NCBI GenBank assembly: GCA_963693085.1
Contig: OY856411.1
Location: 64,663,001-64,727,000 of the forward strand
Origin: Alisma plantago-aquatica
Taxonomy: Eukaryota; Streptophyta; Magnoliopsida; Alismatales; Alismataceae
DNA length: 64,000 nucleotides
Reading direction: 5' to 3'
Part shown: positions 11,046-20,785 of the stretch, piece after piece
Numbering within the stretch: position 1 is the stretch's first letter
How the letters are laid out: each line of letters opens with the position of its first letter
Made by a program: the position numbers and the translations under genes
Notes under the pieces: model-generated
Seen by the model: the letters and a program-made list of their open reading frames with translations, nothing else
Database searches by the model: none
What the model was told of the DNA's origin: nothing

Positions 11046-11723
11046 TCATTGGTCGAACTCTTGGAGCAACAAGGCCCATCTCAACAGCCTGGGCTTTGCG
11101 TCTTTCTTTTGCATTAAGTATTTTATTGCCCCATGATCTGTGTATACTTTGACCTTTGATCCGACGAGATACGACCTGAACTTGTCAAACACGAAGACGA
11201 TCGCGAGCATCTCCTTCTCGGTGGTTGTGTAGTTTACTTGTGCTTCGTCCAACGTGCGACTAGCGCAGCAAATCACATGGTGCTTTTTATCTTTCTTTTG
11301 CCCCAGGACTGCTCCAACCGCGTAGTCGCTAGCGTCGCACATCAGCTCAAAGGGTAAACCCCAATCTGGCACTTGAAGGATAGGTGGTGATACTAAAGCA
11401 TTTTTCAGGGCCTGAAAAGCACTGAGACAATCGTTACAGAAAACAAATTCAACATCTTTTACCAGAAGATTGGACAACGGTTTGGAAATCTTTGAGAAGT
11501 CCTTGATGAATCTTCGGTAATATCCGGCGTGCCCGAGGAAGCTTCTTATCCCCGTGACGGATTTTGGTGGAGGAAGTTTAGATATAGCTTCGACTTTGCT
11601 GGTATCCACCTCGATCCCACGCCTTGAGATCTTATGCCCTAGAACGATGCCCTCCCGCACCATGAAATGACATTTTTCCCAGTTCAGGACCAGGCTGTTC
11701 TCCTCGCACCTTTGAAGGACCAA
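11046..11723 (-). pseudogene. Athila RT thumb and RNase H
   Basis: The frame starts in RT with [20 protein letters not shown] and continues to [20 protein letters not shown], the normal gypsy RT thumb and connection. RNase H follows with [18 protein letters not shown] (first Asp), [10 protein letters not shown] (Glu) and [13 protein letters not shown] (second Asp). The frame is open to a stop at 11046. Upstream, the RT catalytic core is in the same broken gene at 11724-12400. Confidence 0.87.
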
Positions 11724-12400
11724 CGACAGACTCTTCAGACAGCTATCGAAGTCTTTTCAATAGACAGAGAAATTGTCCATGAAGACTTCTACGATGTCTT
11801 CTAGAAAATCTGAGAACATTGATATCGTGCATCTTTGAAAGGTGGCGGGGGCGTTGCAGAGTCCGAAGGGCATCCTTCTAAAGGCATAAGTGTCGTAAAG
11901 GCAGGTGAATGTTGTTTTCTCCTGATCGTCGGGTAAGATGGGTACCTGGTAAAATCCTGAAAAGCCATCAAGAAAACAAAAATAATCGTGATGCGCTAAT
12001 CTTTCAAGAACTTGGTCAATAAAAGGTAGCGGAAAATGATCCTTTTTGTAGCCTGATTTAGCTTTCGGTAATCAATGCACATTCGCCAACCGGTGACGGT
12101 CCTTACCGCCACCTCGTCACCCTTCTCACCCTTAACCACAGTCATTCTGCCCTTCTTGGGTACTACGTGGATCAGGCTTACCCAATTGCTGTCGCTGATT
12201 GGCTAAATGATCCCCGCATCCCTAAGCTTTATTACCTCTTTCTTGATGACCTCCTTGAGCATCTGATTCAGCATCCTTTGGGGTTGAGCCAGAGGCTTGG
12301 CAGATTCATCCAAGTTGATGCGATGCATGCAAAGAGCGGGGCTAAGGCCTTTGATATCATCTACGGAATATCCTATAGCCCCCCTGTGGAGTCTTAACCC
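11724..12400 (-). pseudogene. Athila reverse transcriptase core, broken
   Basis: Minus-strand pieces read LSPALCMHRINLDESAKP and EVIKLRDAGII at the N-terminal end (12203-12390). WRMCIDYRKLN follows near 12060-12090, then FLDGFSGFYQVP and RRMPFGLCNAPATFQR, and FMDNFSVY near 11765. Three lesions are visible: a stop right after DAGII (12203), a one-base loss near 12040 after the YRKLNQATK block, and a stop right after FMDNFSVY near 11757. The catalytic box reads FMDN in place of the usual FMDD, so a metal-binding Asp is also lost. Confidence 0.8.
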
Positions 12401-12404
12401 CTGT

Positions 12405-12417
12405 GGCAACGGCGCCA
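12405..12417 (-). other. Athila primer-binding site (tRNA-Asp)
   Basis: The minus strand reads TGGCGCCGTTGCC six bases after the 5' LTR. Family knowledge gives this as complementary to the 3' end of tRNA-Asp, the primer used by Athila elements. Here it is followed almost at once by RT sequence, so the gag and protease region has been deleted between the two. Confidence 0.85.
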
Positions 12418-12423
12418 GAAAGT

Positions 12424-14229
12424 TGACCGGCCTAAATCGCGCGTCCTAAAATTGGAGGCGTATTGGAGGTAGTCGAGCTTTCACATTTATAACCTGAATC
12501 CTTCTAGGCCCCCGCAACTTTGTTTACGGGGTCAAAGTAGTCATACGGGGTCGAACACAGGGACAAGGTGGGTCATGTTGACGACTCTGAATCGGCACTT
12601 TACACTCCGGTGGGTAGAAAGAGATAGTAAAGTTCCCCAAAGGAGAACAACAAGTTGTCACGATTAAAACAAAGAAAACTATCTCCAACTGGAGTTACAA
12701 GAAAGATTTAAGGTTTTCGTCATTTAGCAGTTTTTAGGGATTTTCATGCAACAGAAATAGAAAGATAAACTAGAGCTTAAAGCAAGGTGCAAGGGATAAG
12801 ACTTCAGAAAGACAAGCGGTAACAGTAACACCCTGCACCCCTCCTCTCAGAGCGGCTGCCTCTAACCAAGCCTCAACACCCCTCTCGAGGTTGTTGGGCT
12901 TAAGTTAGAGTGGAATGATACTAAAACAACTCCGTTCCGGGCACTCTCATACTCCAGAATCGGACCAAACACTAGAGCCACAACCCAACTCTCAAAGTGG
13001 TTGTGACGGGAAAGACGATTCGGTAGCTAAGCGAAACGCGATCCAAAACATGCAAGCTAGAGTTCAGATATCCAACACAACAGTTGCCCAATCATAAGGC
13101 ACCAAGCATTAAACAAATAGCAATTAAGCATTCCTATTTCCATAAGCAATAAGGGTCTTAATACAATGCATAAGCAAAGAATTTAAATAACAGAATTAAA
13201 GATAGATGTCGCCTTCTTGATGTAGAAGAACGACAGACTACTGTAGCTCTCCTGCCCGATACCGGTCAGGAGCCGAGCCCGATACAGTAGTGTCGGGCGG
13301 CACCCCCCTCTCGGGCAGCGCCGACTGACGACTGACTGTATCTCTCAAGGACCCTGGTTGATACGCTCATGTCGGGCGGCGCACCCTCTCGGGAGGCACG
13401 CATGACGGGCGAAGCGTATCGGGTTCGATATCGTGTCGGGCAAGGAGCTACGAGTCCACTGTCGGGCACTCGTATCGCTCATCTTCGTTGGCCGATATCG
13501 ACCTGCAGTGTCGCCCGGGGCAACACTAAGTGAACCATCCCCTCCCTCTCGGGATGAGGGAAAGCTCACCTAGTGTCACCCGACACAAGTGCTGGGGCTC
13601 GATATCCTTGCTCTCACAACTCCCTCCGAAGGTGGCTCCCCGATCTGTCTTGTCTGAACTTTCGAACTGTCCGTCCCGTCTTTTCGGCTTCCTGTAGTTG
13701 CTATTTATAGGCGGCGGTTGAAGGAGTTATGGCACTCGAAGCGCCACGTAGCTCCTCCATACACCGGTCGATGGATGTGGATGGACGATACAGATGCATC
13801 TTGGCGCGAGGTGCTGGCTATCGGTCACGTGGCTGGCAGCACGCCTGCCGGTGGGTGGCCGTATCGCCCGACGAGCTAGGTCGTTGATGCGGCTTTGGCT
13901 CCCTGTCGGGTAGAAGGTGTAATCTGCCGACACATTCCTTTCGTACATCACCCTTCTCCGTCGAGCATCCTTGTGTCGCCCAGCCCCTGTCGGGCTGGGG
14001 TTGTATCGGGCGACAGGAAGGCCGAGGCGGGCTTAGACTTATTGTGGGCCGGAATCGGCCTTTTTGCACAAAAATGAGGAAAACTCTGTAGAAGATAGGA
14101 AAATTGGAGTAAGAGCGTTGCTTGGCCAATTTATTGCGAAAATGAATATAAAAGAGAGGAAAATAGTAGAAAAGGACAGTTTTGATAACGGAATAAAGGG
14201 CAAAAACGTCACAAAATTTGGTGTTATCA
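12424..14229 (-). repeat. Athila 5' LTR
   Basis: This 1806 bp LTR is the partner of 5093-6897, with the same ends (TGATAACACC to CCGGTCA in element sense) and a minus-strand TATA box at 13701-13709. By eye I count about 55 substitutions against the other copy, largely C/T and G/A. It abuts CCCCC at 14230. Confidence 0.92.
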
Positions 14230-14234
14230 CCCCC
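14230..14234. repeat. Athila target-site duplication CCCCC, copy 2
   Basis: CCCCC follows the LTR end TTATCA and matches 5088-5092. It lies inside a 10-base C run that encodes the Gly-Gly of the LINE RFIWGG block on the minus strand. Confidence 0.7.
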
Positions 14235-15203
14235 CCCCCAAATGAATCGTCGGATGGTCTTGTCTATACGACCATGGATAATCGGCACCCCAAGATATCT
14301 CCCCAGGTCCTTGGTACACTGGAACCCGCTCATTCTGCTTATTTTCCTAGCCAGCCTATAGTCAACACTCTTAGAGAAGAAGACCTGTGTCTTGGCAACA
14401 GATGCAGACTGCCCAGAAGCGAGCTCAAAAGATTTGAAGCACTTCAGCATTTGATTGATTTGAACCACGCTTTCCTGTGTGAAAAGAATCAAATCATCTA
14501 CAAAGCAGACGTGAGAAATCATTAAGCCGGTAGATCTGAGCTTAATAGGAAGCCAGATTCCTTCATCTACCCATTGATGTATCATCTGGGAGAGCCTCTC
14601 AAGGCAAAGGACAAATAAATAGGGCGGGTCCCCCTGTCGGAGCCCCCTTGACACGCGGAAGGGGGACGAATTCTTGCCATTCCAAGTATTGCAAGTTGTG
14701 TCCCCCATTATGTAATCGGTAATATTCTGCGGAAGGTTGAGCCTGGTGACAGTGTCTCGGACGAACTCCCAACTCATCTGGTCATATGCCTTGGTCAAAT
14801 CAAACTTAATGGCCATGATCTTGGCCCCACTCTCCATCCTCATGTGATATATTTCTTCCTGGACGAGCGTGATATTGTCGATGATTCTTCTTCCAGGGAT
14901 GAAGCTACTTTGGTTGTTAGACACCCATCGGGAAATGAAAGGTTTGATCCTCTCCATGATGATCTTAGATGTGATCTTCAAGGTGATATTGTTTAAGGAA
15001 ATCGGACGGAGGTTCTCGCACTTCTGTGGGGAGGGGATTTTCAGAATGAGAACAAGGGTGGAATTGCACAGCTCGTCAGGTACATGCCCAGAGGAGAAAG
15101 CCTGTTCGACCGTGTTGCAGACACTGGAACCGACCGTATCCCAATTATTTAAAAGGAAAGTGTCCTTCACGCCGTCGGGGCCAGCCTCTTTGGTGGGATC
15201 CAA
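14235..15203 (-). pseudogene. LINE reverse transcriptase core
   Basis: This open stretch of about 320 residues is the palm and fingers of the L1 RT, which copies LINE RNA at the nicked target. It has KEAGPDGV at residue 5, LRPISLNN at 65, NNQSSFIPGRRIIDN at 96-110 and FDLTKAYD at 134-141. GLRQGDP is at 187-193 and FVDDL, the catalytic pair, at 234-238. No stop breaks it. After YLGVPIIHGRI it jumps straight to DKTIRRFIWGG. Family members have some 55-60 residues between these blocks, so an in-frame deletion is likely. The frame runs into the Athila LTR at 14229. Confidence 0.88.
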
Positions 15204-15761
15204 GGATCAAACCACCTCCCAGATCTCTTCGCGGGGCGGGGTGCTGCCCAACCTGGCCCTATCGTCTGTAGTCAGCCCCTAAAACTCACCGGGGATCGTT
15301 GAGGGGTCGGGGATAGTACCACCACTCGACGCTGTGAGGATGCTTTTGAAGTGTTTGGTAACCATATGTATAAGGTCATCCTCCTCAGTGATCCATTGAT
15401 CAGTACTTCCCATGAGGGCTTTGATGGTGTTGCTTCGTCGGCGTTGATTGACGTAGTTATGGAAGAACTGTGTGCTACGGTCTCTGGTCGCTATCCAGTT
15501 GAGGTGGCATCTATGGCGTAGATCTTCCTCCTCTTCCTTCAGAATGTTATCCAACGCATCTTCGAAGCTCATGCATAGGGAGTCAGATATCTCGTTGTAC
15601 TGGATAGCAAGTTTAGCTTGCAAGTCTGCTATATAAGACATTAGACTGTCTTTCCGTCTACGTTTCTCCTTCCTAGTTTTCACATCCCAGTCCACGATGA
15701 AAGGCACATTAGGGTCCCAGGCTGATTGCAACATCTCATGAAGCCCTCGCACTCTTGCCAA
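15204..15761 (-). pseudogene. LINE ORF2 connector between endonuclease and RT
   Basis: The frame 15279-15761 holds a basic, charged region (RKEKRRRKD) followed by NWIATRDRSTQFFHNYVNQR, which matches the standard W...GDrNTkFFH..a..Rr block before RT. WITEEDDLIHMVTKHFKSI is the usual connector. A stop at 15279 and another near 15210 separate it from the RT frame, so ORF2 cannot be translated in one piece. Confidence 0.75.
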
Positions 15762-16480
15762 GAGGCCCGAGTGATAAACCTAAGGTTCTTCTTGCTAGGA
15801 GAATGAAAGTGAACGAGAAGGGGACAGTGGTCAAAACCCATCCTAAGAAGGTGGTCGATAGTTGCGTTTGGGTATGTGTGAACGAAATGGCTGTTGGCAG
15901 TGACTCTGTCGAGTCTTTTGGGTAGAATACCATGCCAGAGGTGTACCTTGACCCCGAGAAGTCGAGGTCACTGAGATTTGATTCCATCAGAGTGTTTTGG
16001 AAGGCTGCCACCTCCATTTTATTATATGCATCGCTGTTGTTTCTCTCGTCAGGGCTCAGGATGGTGTTGAAGTCACCGAGTACCATCCATGGTTTAGAGA
16101 ACTGGCTGCCCATACAGATAATATGTTTCCAAAGAAGTTGCCTGGTGGTTATTTGGGGGCTAGCATATACAAAGGTAGCATAGAATTCATTGTTAATCAT
16201 GCAACAAATGAATTGCCTATGGCATGAAATGATCTTAACCTTGCATTGATCAGCCCTCCAACATAACCAAATCCCCCCCAGAGAAACCTCTCTCCTCAAC
16301 TCTATAGGAGTCCGTGAAACCCAGGCTTTAGATGGTTTTAACGGCCGCATCCACGCCGATCCTGGGCTCCAAGATTGCGACTAACTTAGTTCTATAAACA
16401 TTCATCAGTTCCTTTAGAGCTCTTTGGCGAGGCTTGCTTGCTATGCCTCTAGTGTTCCAGCAAATGATGTCAATCATCAT
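15736..16480 (-). pseudogene. LINE apurinic-type endonuclease
   Basis: The domain nicks target DNA to prime reverse transcription. A Met at 16480 opens MMIDIICWNTRGIASKPRQR, with the Asn of WNTRG as an active-site residue, then LVAILEPRIG with the Glu. After a stop near 16350 the frame 15736-16350 gives FATFVYASP-like YATFVYASP and the LGDFNTILSPDERN block with catalytic Asp and Asn. The usual C-terminal SDH block is blurred; the end of this frame (after about 15900) looks shifted. The start Met matches the usual ORF2 beginning. Confidence 0.8.
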
Positions 16481-16499
16481 TGGGGGTGGTAGGGGGTTG

Positions 16500-17470
16500 A
16501 AAGTTGAGCAGTACCCTCAGGAGCATCTTGGTTCTTGTCTGCAGTCCCGTTGTGTGCGTCGGACATTTCCTTGATCTTACTCTAATGGTGAGTGTGAGTG
16601 CTTTTTCTCTTGTTCTTGTACGGTGGCAGAGGGGCTCTAGTCTTGCGCATGTTCTGTCAAGAAACTTTTATTTTTCTGTTATGTGGATTTGGGGGATCAT
16701 TTTGAACTCTGGTGTGTTCCACCCCTTACTCCTACATTTCAGTGGTGTGCGGATGCTGATGCAGTTCTTCCATTGTGGCTTCCGGATAGTTTATCTGTGT
16801 ATCCTTTGTATTTCCTACTATAGAAGCTTCAGTGGTTTGTTCTGCTGCTTGTGTGCCCTCCATCTCGTCACTATCTCTCCTGTTGTTCCTCGTATTTGTA
16901 TTGTGTTCAGTATTCTCCTCGTACATCACTACAATGACCTCATCAACCTCCGGATGTACCGCTTTGTGGTTATGGTCTCCTGTTCTTCCTTGTCCTTCCG
17001 CATTCCTCTTGTTAGCTTCCTGTTCTGCTGCCTCCTTTACCTTCTCTCTTTTCATGTCAGCAGTCTCTGCATTTCTTTTAGGACGCCATTCCTTGGTTGT
17101 TTTCTCCTTGTTGTTATGGGGGTAACTATGTTTTGACCCTCTACCTCGGTGCCTCACTATGTATCTTCTGTTTGCTCCCGATCTTCCAATCCTTCTAGAT
17201 TACCAAATATATTGGCATTAGTGGAAGCCCTGGTTTGTTGCCCAGATTTTGTTGGCTTCTCTTGTCTTGGGGTTCTTCATTGTCTACTATTTTTTCCTCA
17301 TTGTTGGTGCCACCCGTCTTCATCACTGATATGATCTTTCCTGATGTGCTTCAATTCCTGACCAATTGGTCTTCTGATTCAGATTGTAGTACTGGTCTTT
17401 GTGTATGAGTTTCCCATAGACTGAGCATGAATCTGAGGTGACCTCGTATTCAATTAAGTATTCGACTCCA
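16500..17470 (-). pseudogene. LINE ORF1 C-terminal hydrophilic region
   Basis: The frame 16732-17157 is very rich in Lys, Arg, Glu and Asn (KEWRPKRNAETADMKREK) with no hydrophobic core, typical of the C-terminal half of plant L1 ORF1 proteins. Closer to the DUF4283 region a partial knuckle can be read (CSVYGKLIHKDQ, with one Cys replaced by Tyr). Frame changes separate the pieces. The + strand frames over the same bases are shadows. Confidence 0.55.
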
Positions 17471-17475
17471 TTAAT

Positions 17476-17823
17476 TCATATGGCCGAGTGCAAGGATGTC
17501 AATGTATCCACTTCGATGGCCAGCCTCGTGAACTTGCTCCTCGCTTGGTTGGTAGTGCGCTCATCGATCTTAATCAATCGACCAAGAGCCAAGCCGATGT
17601 ATTCCTGTAGAGTAGGAACATACAAGTGTAGTGGGAGATCGAGGACTCGGACCCAGGTGACAATATATTTCGGCATCTCATTCGTAGGCTTGAAGGAGGG
17701 AGACCAATCCCAAACGGCCAGGAAACCACCGAAAATTTTCCATGGGCCGCCGGTCATGGCCATGTCATAATCTTCTCTACATGATAACTGCACAACATAG
17801 TGTCCCGTGTTGAGTTCGAGCAT
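17476..17823 (-). pseudogene. LINE ORF1 DUF4283-like domain
   Basis: The 115-residue frame shows MTGGPWKIFGGFLAVWDWSP, the typical GPW...g..l.v..W.P block of DUF4283. WVRVLDLPLHLY and LGRLIKIDERT follow, as in L1 ORF1 proteins that bind LINE RNA. It ends in a stop where the family continues to a zinc knuckle (CSVYGK near 17385). The domain's first part, upstream to about 18000, is in other frames. Confidence 0.8.
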
Positions 17824-18510
17824 ATTGAATCTACATTTCGGATTCCAGAGAGTTTTAATTCAGTCTCGCATCGTCATATACCCGATGTTTGTGCCGAGAA
17901 GCCTGGTGACCACAACATATTTCCATGGTTTGGCGAGGTTCTCCTCTGCCGTCTGCTTGATGGTTATGTCAGGAATGCCATCAGACATCTTTAATCTATA
18001 GCTCTGTCCTCCAGTTGGTTCTCAAAAAGTTTTTCAAGAAATAAGATCCCTCCGGTATGTAGTCCTCTCATTTGAGAAGCACCAGCCGCGGCGGCGCAAT
18101 AGGTTTGTCTCTGTGACCCTTGCGCTTCATCACTGGTTTCGGTTGCCATATGTTCCCGATTCTCCTAGTTTGTGCGAGACGGTTCCTACCTTGTGTCCAG
18201 ACTTGTTTCATATTCTATTCCTTGTTTCCCTTTGTGGTTGCCTCACATCCCAGCAAAGCAGAACTCCTGGCCGGTTAGGGGGACAAAAACCCTAACCCCA
18301 CCTCCTTTGGGTCTTCTGTCCGAATCATCCTTGTCTCGCTCCTTCCTCCTAGTTCCACCTTGCTCAGACTCCTCTCTTCCTCTAGTTTGGTCGCCGCTAT
18401 TTCCACTGGTGTCGCGTCCCTTCCCTCTCGCACCACTGTCGGAGGCGGTTCCCCCACGCACCCTTCGCTCCCCAACATCACTCAACAATCGTCGGACCTT
18501 GATTTTGTAT
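17824..18510 (-). pseudogene. LINE 5' region and ORF1 N-terminus
   Basis: The minus strand from about 18507 holds a GC-richer leader and possible ORF1 start codons near 18480 (MLGSEGCVGEPPP), followed by an Arg/Glu-rich stretch. Stops and frame changes prevent a full ORF1 from being read. The 5' boundary is set by the TATATGTATAT duplication rather than by a known start sequence. Confidence 0.5.
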
Positions 18511-18511
18511 A

Positions 18512-18522
18512 TATATGTATAT
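18512..18522. repeat. LINE target-site duplication, copy 2
   Basis: TATATGTATAT here matches 3412-3422. Beyond it, element A's leader resumes and can be aligned with element B near 24247-24337. Confidence 0.6.
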
Positions 18523-18663
18523 ATTTAGTTTGGGATCATGTGGTGTTAATCAGATATTCACATTTACCCAGTTAAATATTCGCATCGTATGTAATAAATA
18601 AAAGGAGGTAAAATATAAAAATTGATCATATCAATTATCCTAACACATAATACATTGATGTGT

Positions 18664-18674
18664 CTCTGATACCA
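18664..18674 (-). other. Element A primer-binding site (initiator tRNA-Met)
   Basis: The minus strand reads TGGTATCAGAG one base after the LTR. This is complementary to the 3' end of plant initiator tRNA-Met, the normal copia primer. It shows that the LTR beside it is a 5' LTR of a minus-strand element. Confidence 0.85.
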
Positions 18675-18675
18675 C

Positions 18676-20785
18676 TGTTGGGTTTTAGGTGAGGGAGAAG
18701 GTAGTGGAAATAAAACATTTCTCTCCCTACAAAACCATAACTACGGATCGCATCAACGACTATAAAATAGGAAGGATGGTTTTAGCGAGGTGTACCTGGT
18801 CCTGAGGCTTGCTCAGTGATAATACCTCACAGCTAGTGCGGTCTTCAACCACCTAATCTTTGACAACGTCTGTGCAGCTCCTGGTCCTGACCTGGACTAC
18901 GGTTGACAATCGTCCTCTTAAGCGGCATAAACCTCCTGCCTCTATACATAGTCCACATAGACCACCGAGAACTCTAGTTTTCCTTTCCTACAGGACACTA
19001 GAAAGAGTCATCCCCTTCTGTCAGTGTACTAGTCACTGACACACTCTCCCACAATCAGTTACTTTTTTGTAGTTGTCTTTCCCTCATTGTTCCTCCCTGG
19101 ACGGGTAGCACTTACTTGGTCTCTCTCGATTACCACAACCAGAGAGGACAACAACTTTGTAGAGAAACTGGTGTTCTGAGTTGTGTTATCCAGAGAAGCC
19201 CCCAGTACCCCTCTATATATAGAAGGGGTCAAGGTCAGGGTTCTCAACCCCAGTCAATGCGGGACTAAAGTGGAAGTAGAATGGCCTGGAATTTCCAAGA
19301 ACTAATTGCACTACAACAGCCGAATCGGTCATTTCACAAATGAACCCGTCGGTTGGGAGTGTGAGCCGGTCGATTCACGTCCCAGACTTGCCTCCAATTG
19401 ACTTTCCTTATATGTTTCTAATTAATGCAAAGATTATTTCTTGTCCCAATCAAATTATACAAGTGAAATGAAAAACTTTTCTTACAAATTGGAACAACCC
19501 AACCTTGCTCATTTGGTCCAGTCGAACCGATCAGTTCACCAAGTGAATCGGTCATCTCACTGACCATGAGTCGATCGGTTCACCCAGTGAGCCAGTCGGT
19601 TGGTGGTTTAGATTGTGTAGAACACAGTCAATGCAGTTCTCAATCAATCTGACACGCAAATCAGTTAGCTCAACACTTGAACTTGATGATTCTGAGTCAA
19701 GTCAATTGATTGAATGTTTGATTGAGTACCTAAACACCTTTAGTAATCAATTCAAACATGATTCATGGATAAACTCCTCTTCTAGTTAAATCCTTTGTGT
19801 GTGAGCCTATAGGTCCCATATTACATTGCAGTGAATGTCCATAACATCTTATGACATCACAAGCAAAGAGCGGTGTCTAGTCACACATCAGTACTACCCA
19901 AGTGAAAAGGAAAGTTGGAGGAAAACTTTCAATCCTATAGTCTATGATTGGTGTTCCAGTGAATGTATAATTCATTTGTCTCTAATATCTTGAATGAACT
20001 CAAGGCATGGAACTGTCATCCTTTCAACGTTCATTCATGTTCCTTGATCTAAAGTAGACTGTCTGAGATATGTTTGCCATCAATATCACATATTGGCTCA
20101 CACATGCATGCACATGTCTTTCTCAGTCTCTCTTATCAAGTGTCCATGGACATCATACTCCCTCAGGAGGGATAATCCCATATCTATCACTCACAGTCAT
20201 AACCCCATGTGTCAAAGTCACTCAATCATCACCTTTATAACAATCCATATTTTAAGATCGTGTTTGATGATGTCAAAGTGTACCCAACGACATGTGATGA
20301 GTGTAGTGATTTTAGGTGTAAGAATCACAATCACCACCATCACTGTGAGAGCTGACTTTGACTACCATGTCATAGTTCCATGTGTCATTCTCACGGTGGG
20401 TCTATCTGATACACTAACATGTATCCATGTGCTTGGTTTGATATCACATATCATGACTAATGAGACTCTGTCATCAGCCAACACACACTCTAGTCTTTCT
20501 GTGTCATTATTGTCTGTCAACCTTCCACAATGACATCCGACTAGGGATAAAACAAGAATGTACAAACTCTTAACATTTGTATGATCTCATTCTTCAGGTC
20601 CTCAACCTGAAGACATACATCATTGAGCACTGTCATTCTCTAGACATTCATTTTGTTCTATCATTATCTCATAACTGATTGAACCAGAATAAATTAGAAG
20701 CTTGCCTTTGCTATTTATCAAATCAATCATAATATATCCCAATCCAATCATCATATGATTGGCTCTCAGGGTATACATACCAACA
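18676..20785 (-). repeat. Element A 5' LTR (2.1 kb)
   Basis: In element sense the LTR runs TGTTGGTATG to CCCAACA, so the ends form a TGTTGG/CCAACA inverted pair. It aligns along its length with element B's LTR at 24350-26371, for example at GTCCTCAACCTGAAGACATA near 20597. A TATA box lies at 19214-19221. The stretch 19318-19610 carries repeated GAACCGATCAGTTCAC-type motifs. Length fits Angela LTRs. The following five bases, TTCAA (20786-20790), would be the target duplication; its partner lies outside the window. Confidence 0.85.
19214..19221 (-). promoter_or_regulatory. TATA box in element A LTR
   Basis: TATATATA is embedded in the palindromic context CCCCTCTATATATAGAAGGG. The corresponding place in element B's LTR has lost it. 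A promoter role is inferred from position only. Confidence 0.45.

Larger units (their letters stand above)
5093..14229 (-). mobile_element. Athila-type Ty3/gypsy element, internally deleted
   Basis: The element has two near-identical 1.8 kb LTRs (5093-6897 and 12424-14229), each TGACCGG...GTTATCA on the + strand. The minus orientation is fixed by four features: a primer-binding site complementary to tRNA-Asp next to the 12424 LTR, a polypurine tract next to the 5093 LTR, pol on the minus strand, and minus-strand TATA boxes. The primer-binding site and the [12 protein letters not shown] integrase are Athila hallmarks. Gag, protease and the first part of RT are missing. I count about 55 differences between the LTRs, roughly 3 percent, mostly transitions, so insertion was comparatively recent. 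It inserted in the LINE RT gene. Confidence 0.9.
3423..18510 (-). mobile_element. L1-type LINE with RNase H, split by an Athila element
   Basis: This is a plant L1 non-LTR retrotransposon on the minus strand. Its 3' poly(A) tail is the T run at 3423-3430 and its 5' end lies near 18507. In element order it has ORF1 with a DUF4283-like domain, an endonuclease, a reverse transcriptase, a zf-RVT region and RNase H. TATATGTATAT flanks both ends. An Athila gypsy element (5093-14229) sits inside the reverse transcriptase. The flanks around it rejoin in frame at the RFIWGG block. Without the insert the LINE is about 5.9 kb, close to full length. Several stops show it is inactive. Confidence 0.85.
1..20785 (-). 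mobile_element. Angela-type Ty1/copia element A, interrupted by a LINE
   Basis: This copia LTR retrotransposon runs on the minus strand and leaves the window at base 1. Its 5' LTR lies at 18676-20785, followed by the primer-binding site at 18664-18674. The leader then runs to 18511 and resumes at 3422 after the LINE at 3423-18510. Gag starts at 2145 and a decayed pol runs down to base 1. The gag text and the 2.1 kb LTR fit the Angela lineage. The 5' end directly abuts integrase sequence of element B, so A most likely inserted into B. All coding parts are broken, so the element is dead. Confidence 0.8.

Noticed and set aside
14064..14525. 153-codon + strand frame crossing the Athila/LINE boundary
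   Set aside because: It joins LTR and antisense LINE sequence and has no domain. It is a chance frame.
16504..17136. 210-codon hydrophobic + strand frame resembling a membrane protein
   Set aside because: It is antisense to the Lys/Glu-rich LINE ORF1 tail. Such antisense frames look hydrophobic by codon complementarity.
18664..18674. Match to the 3' end of tRNA-Met (and others at 24338, 39077, 43835, 45116, 49227; tRNA-Asp at 12405)
   Set aside because: These are retrotransposon primer-binding sites. No tRNA cloverleaf surrounds them, so they are not tRNA genes.
19318..19615. Regularly recurring short motifs that might suggest a CRISPR array
   Set aside because: Spacing is irregular, the units are palindromic variants inside an LTR, and the sequence is eukaryotic nuclear DNA.
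18676..20785. The LTR at 18676-20785 as the 3' LTR of element B
   Set aside because: It is directly followed, in minus sense, by a primer-binding site and a leader, so it is a 5' LTR of a separate element. B also lacks RT and RNase H between its integrase and this LTR.
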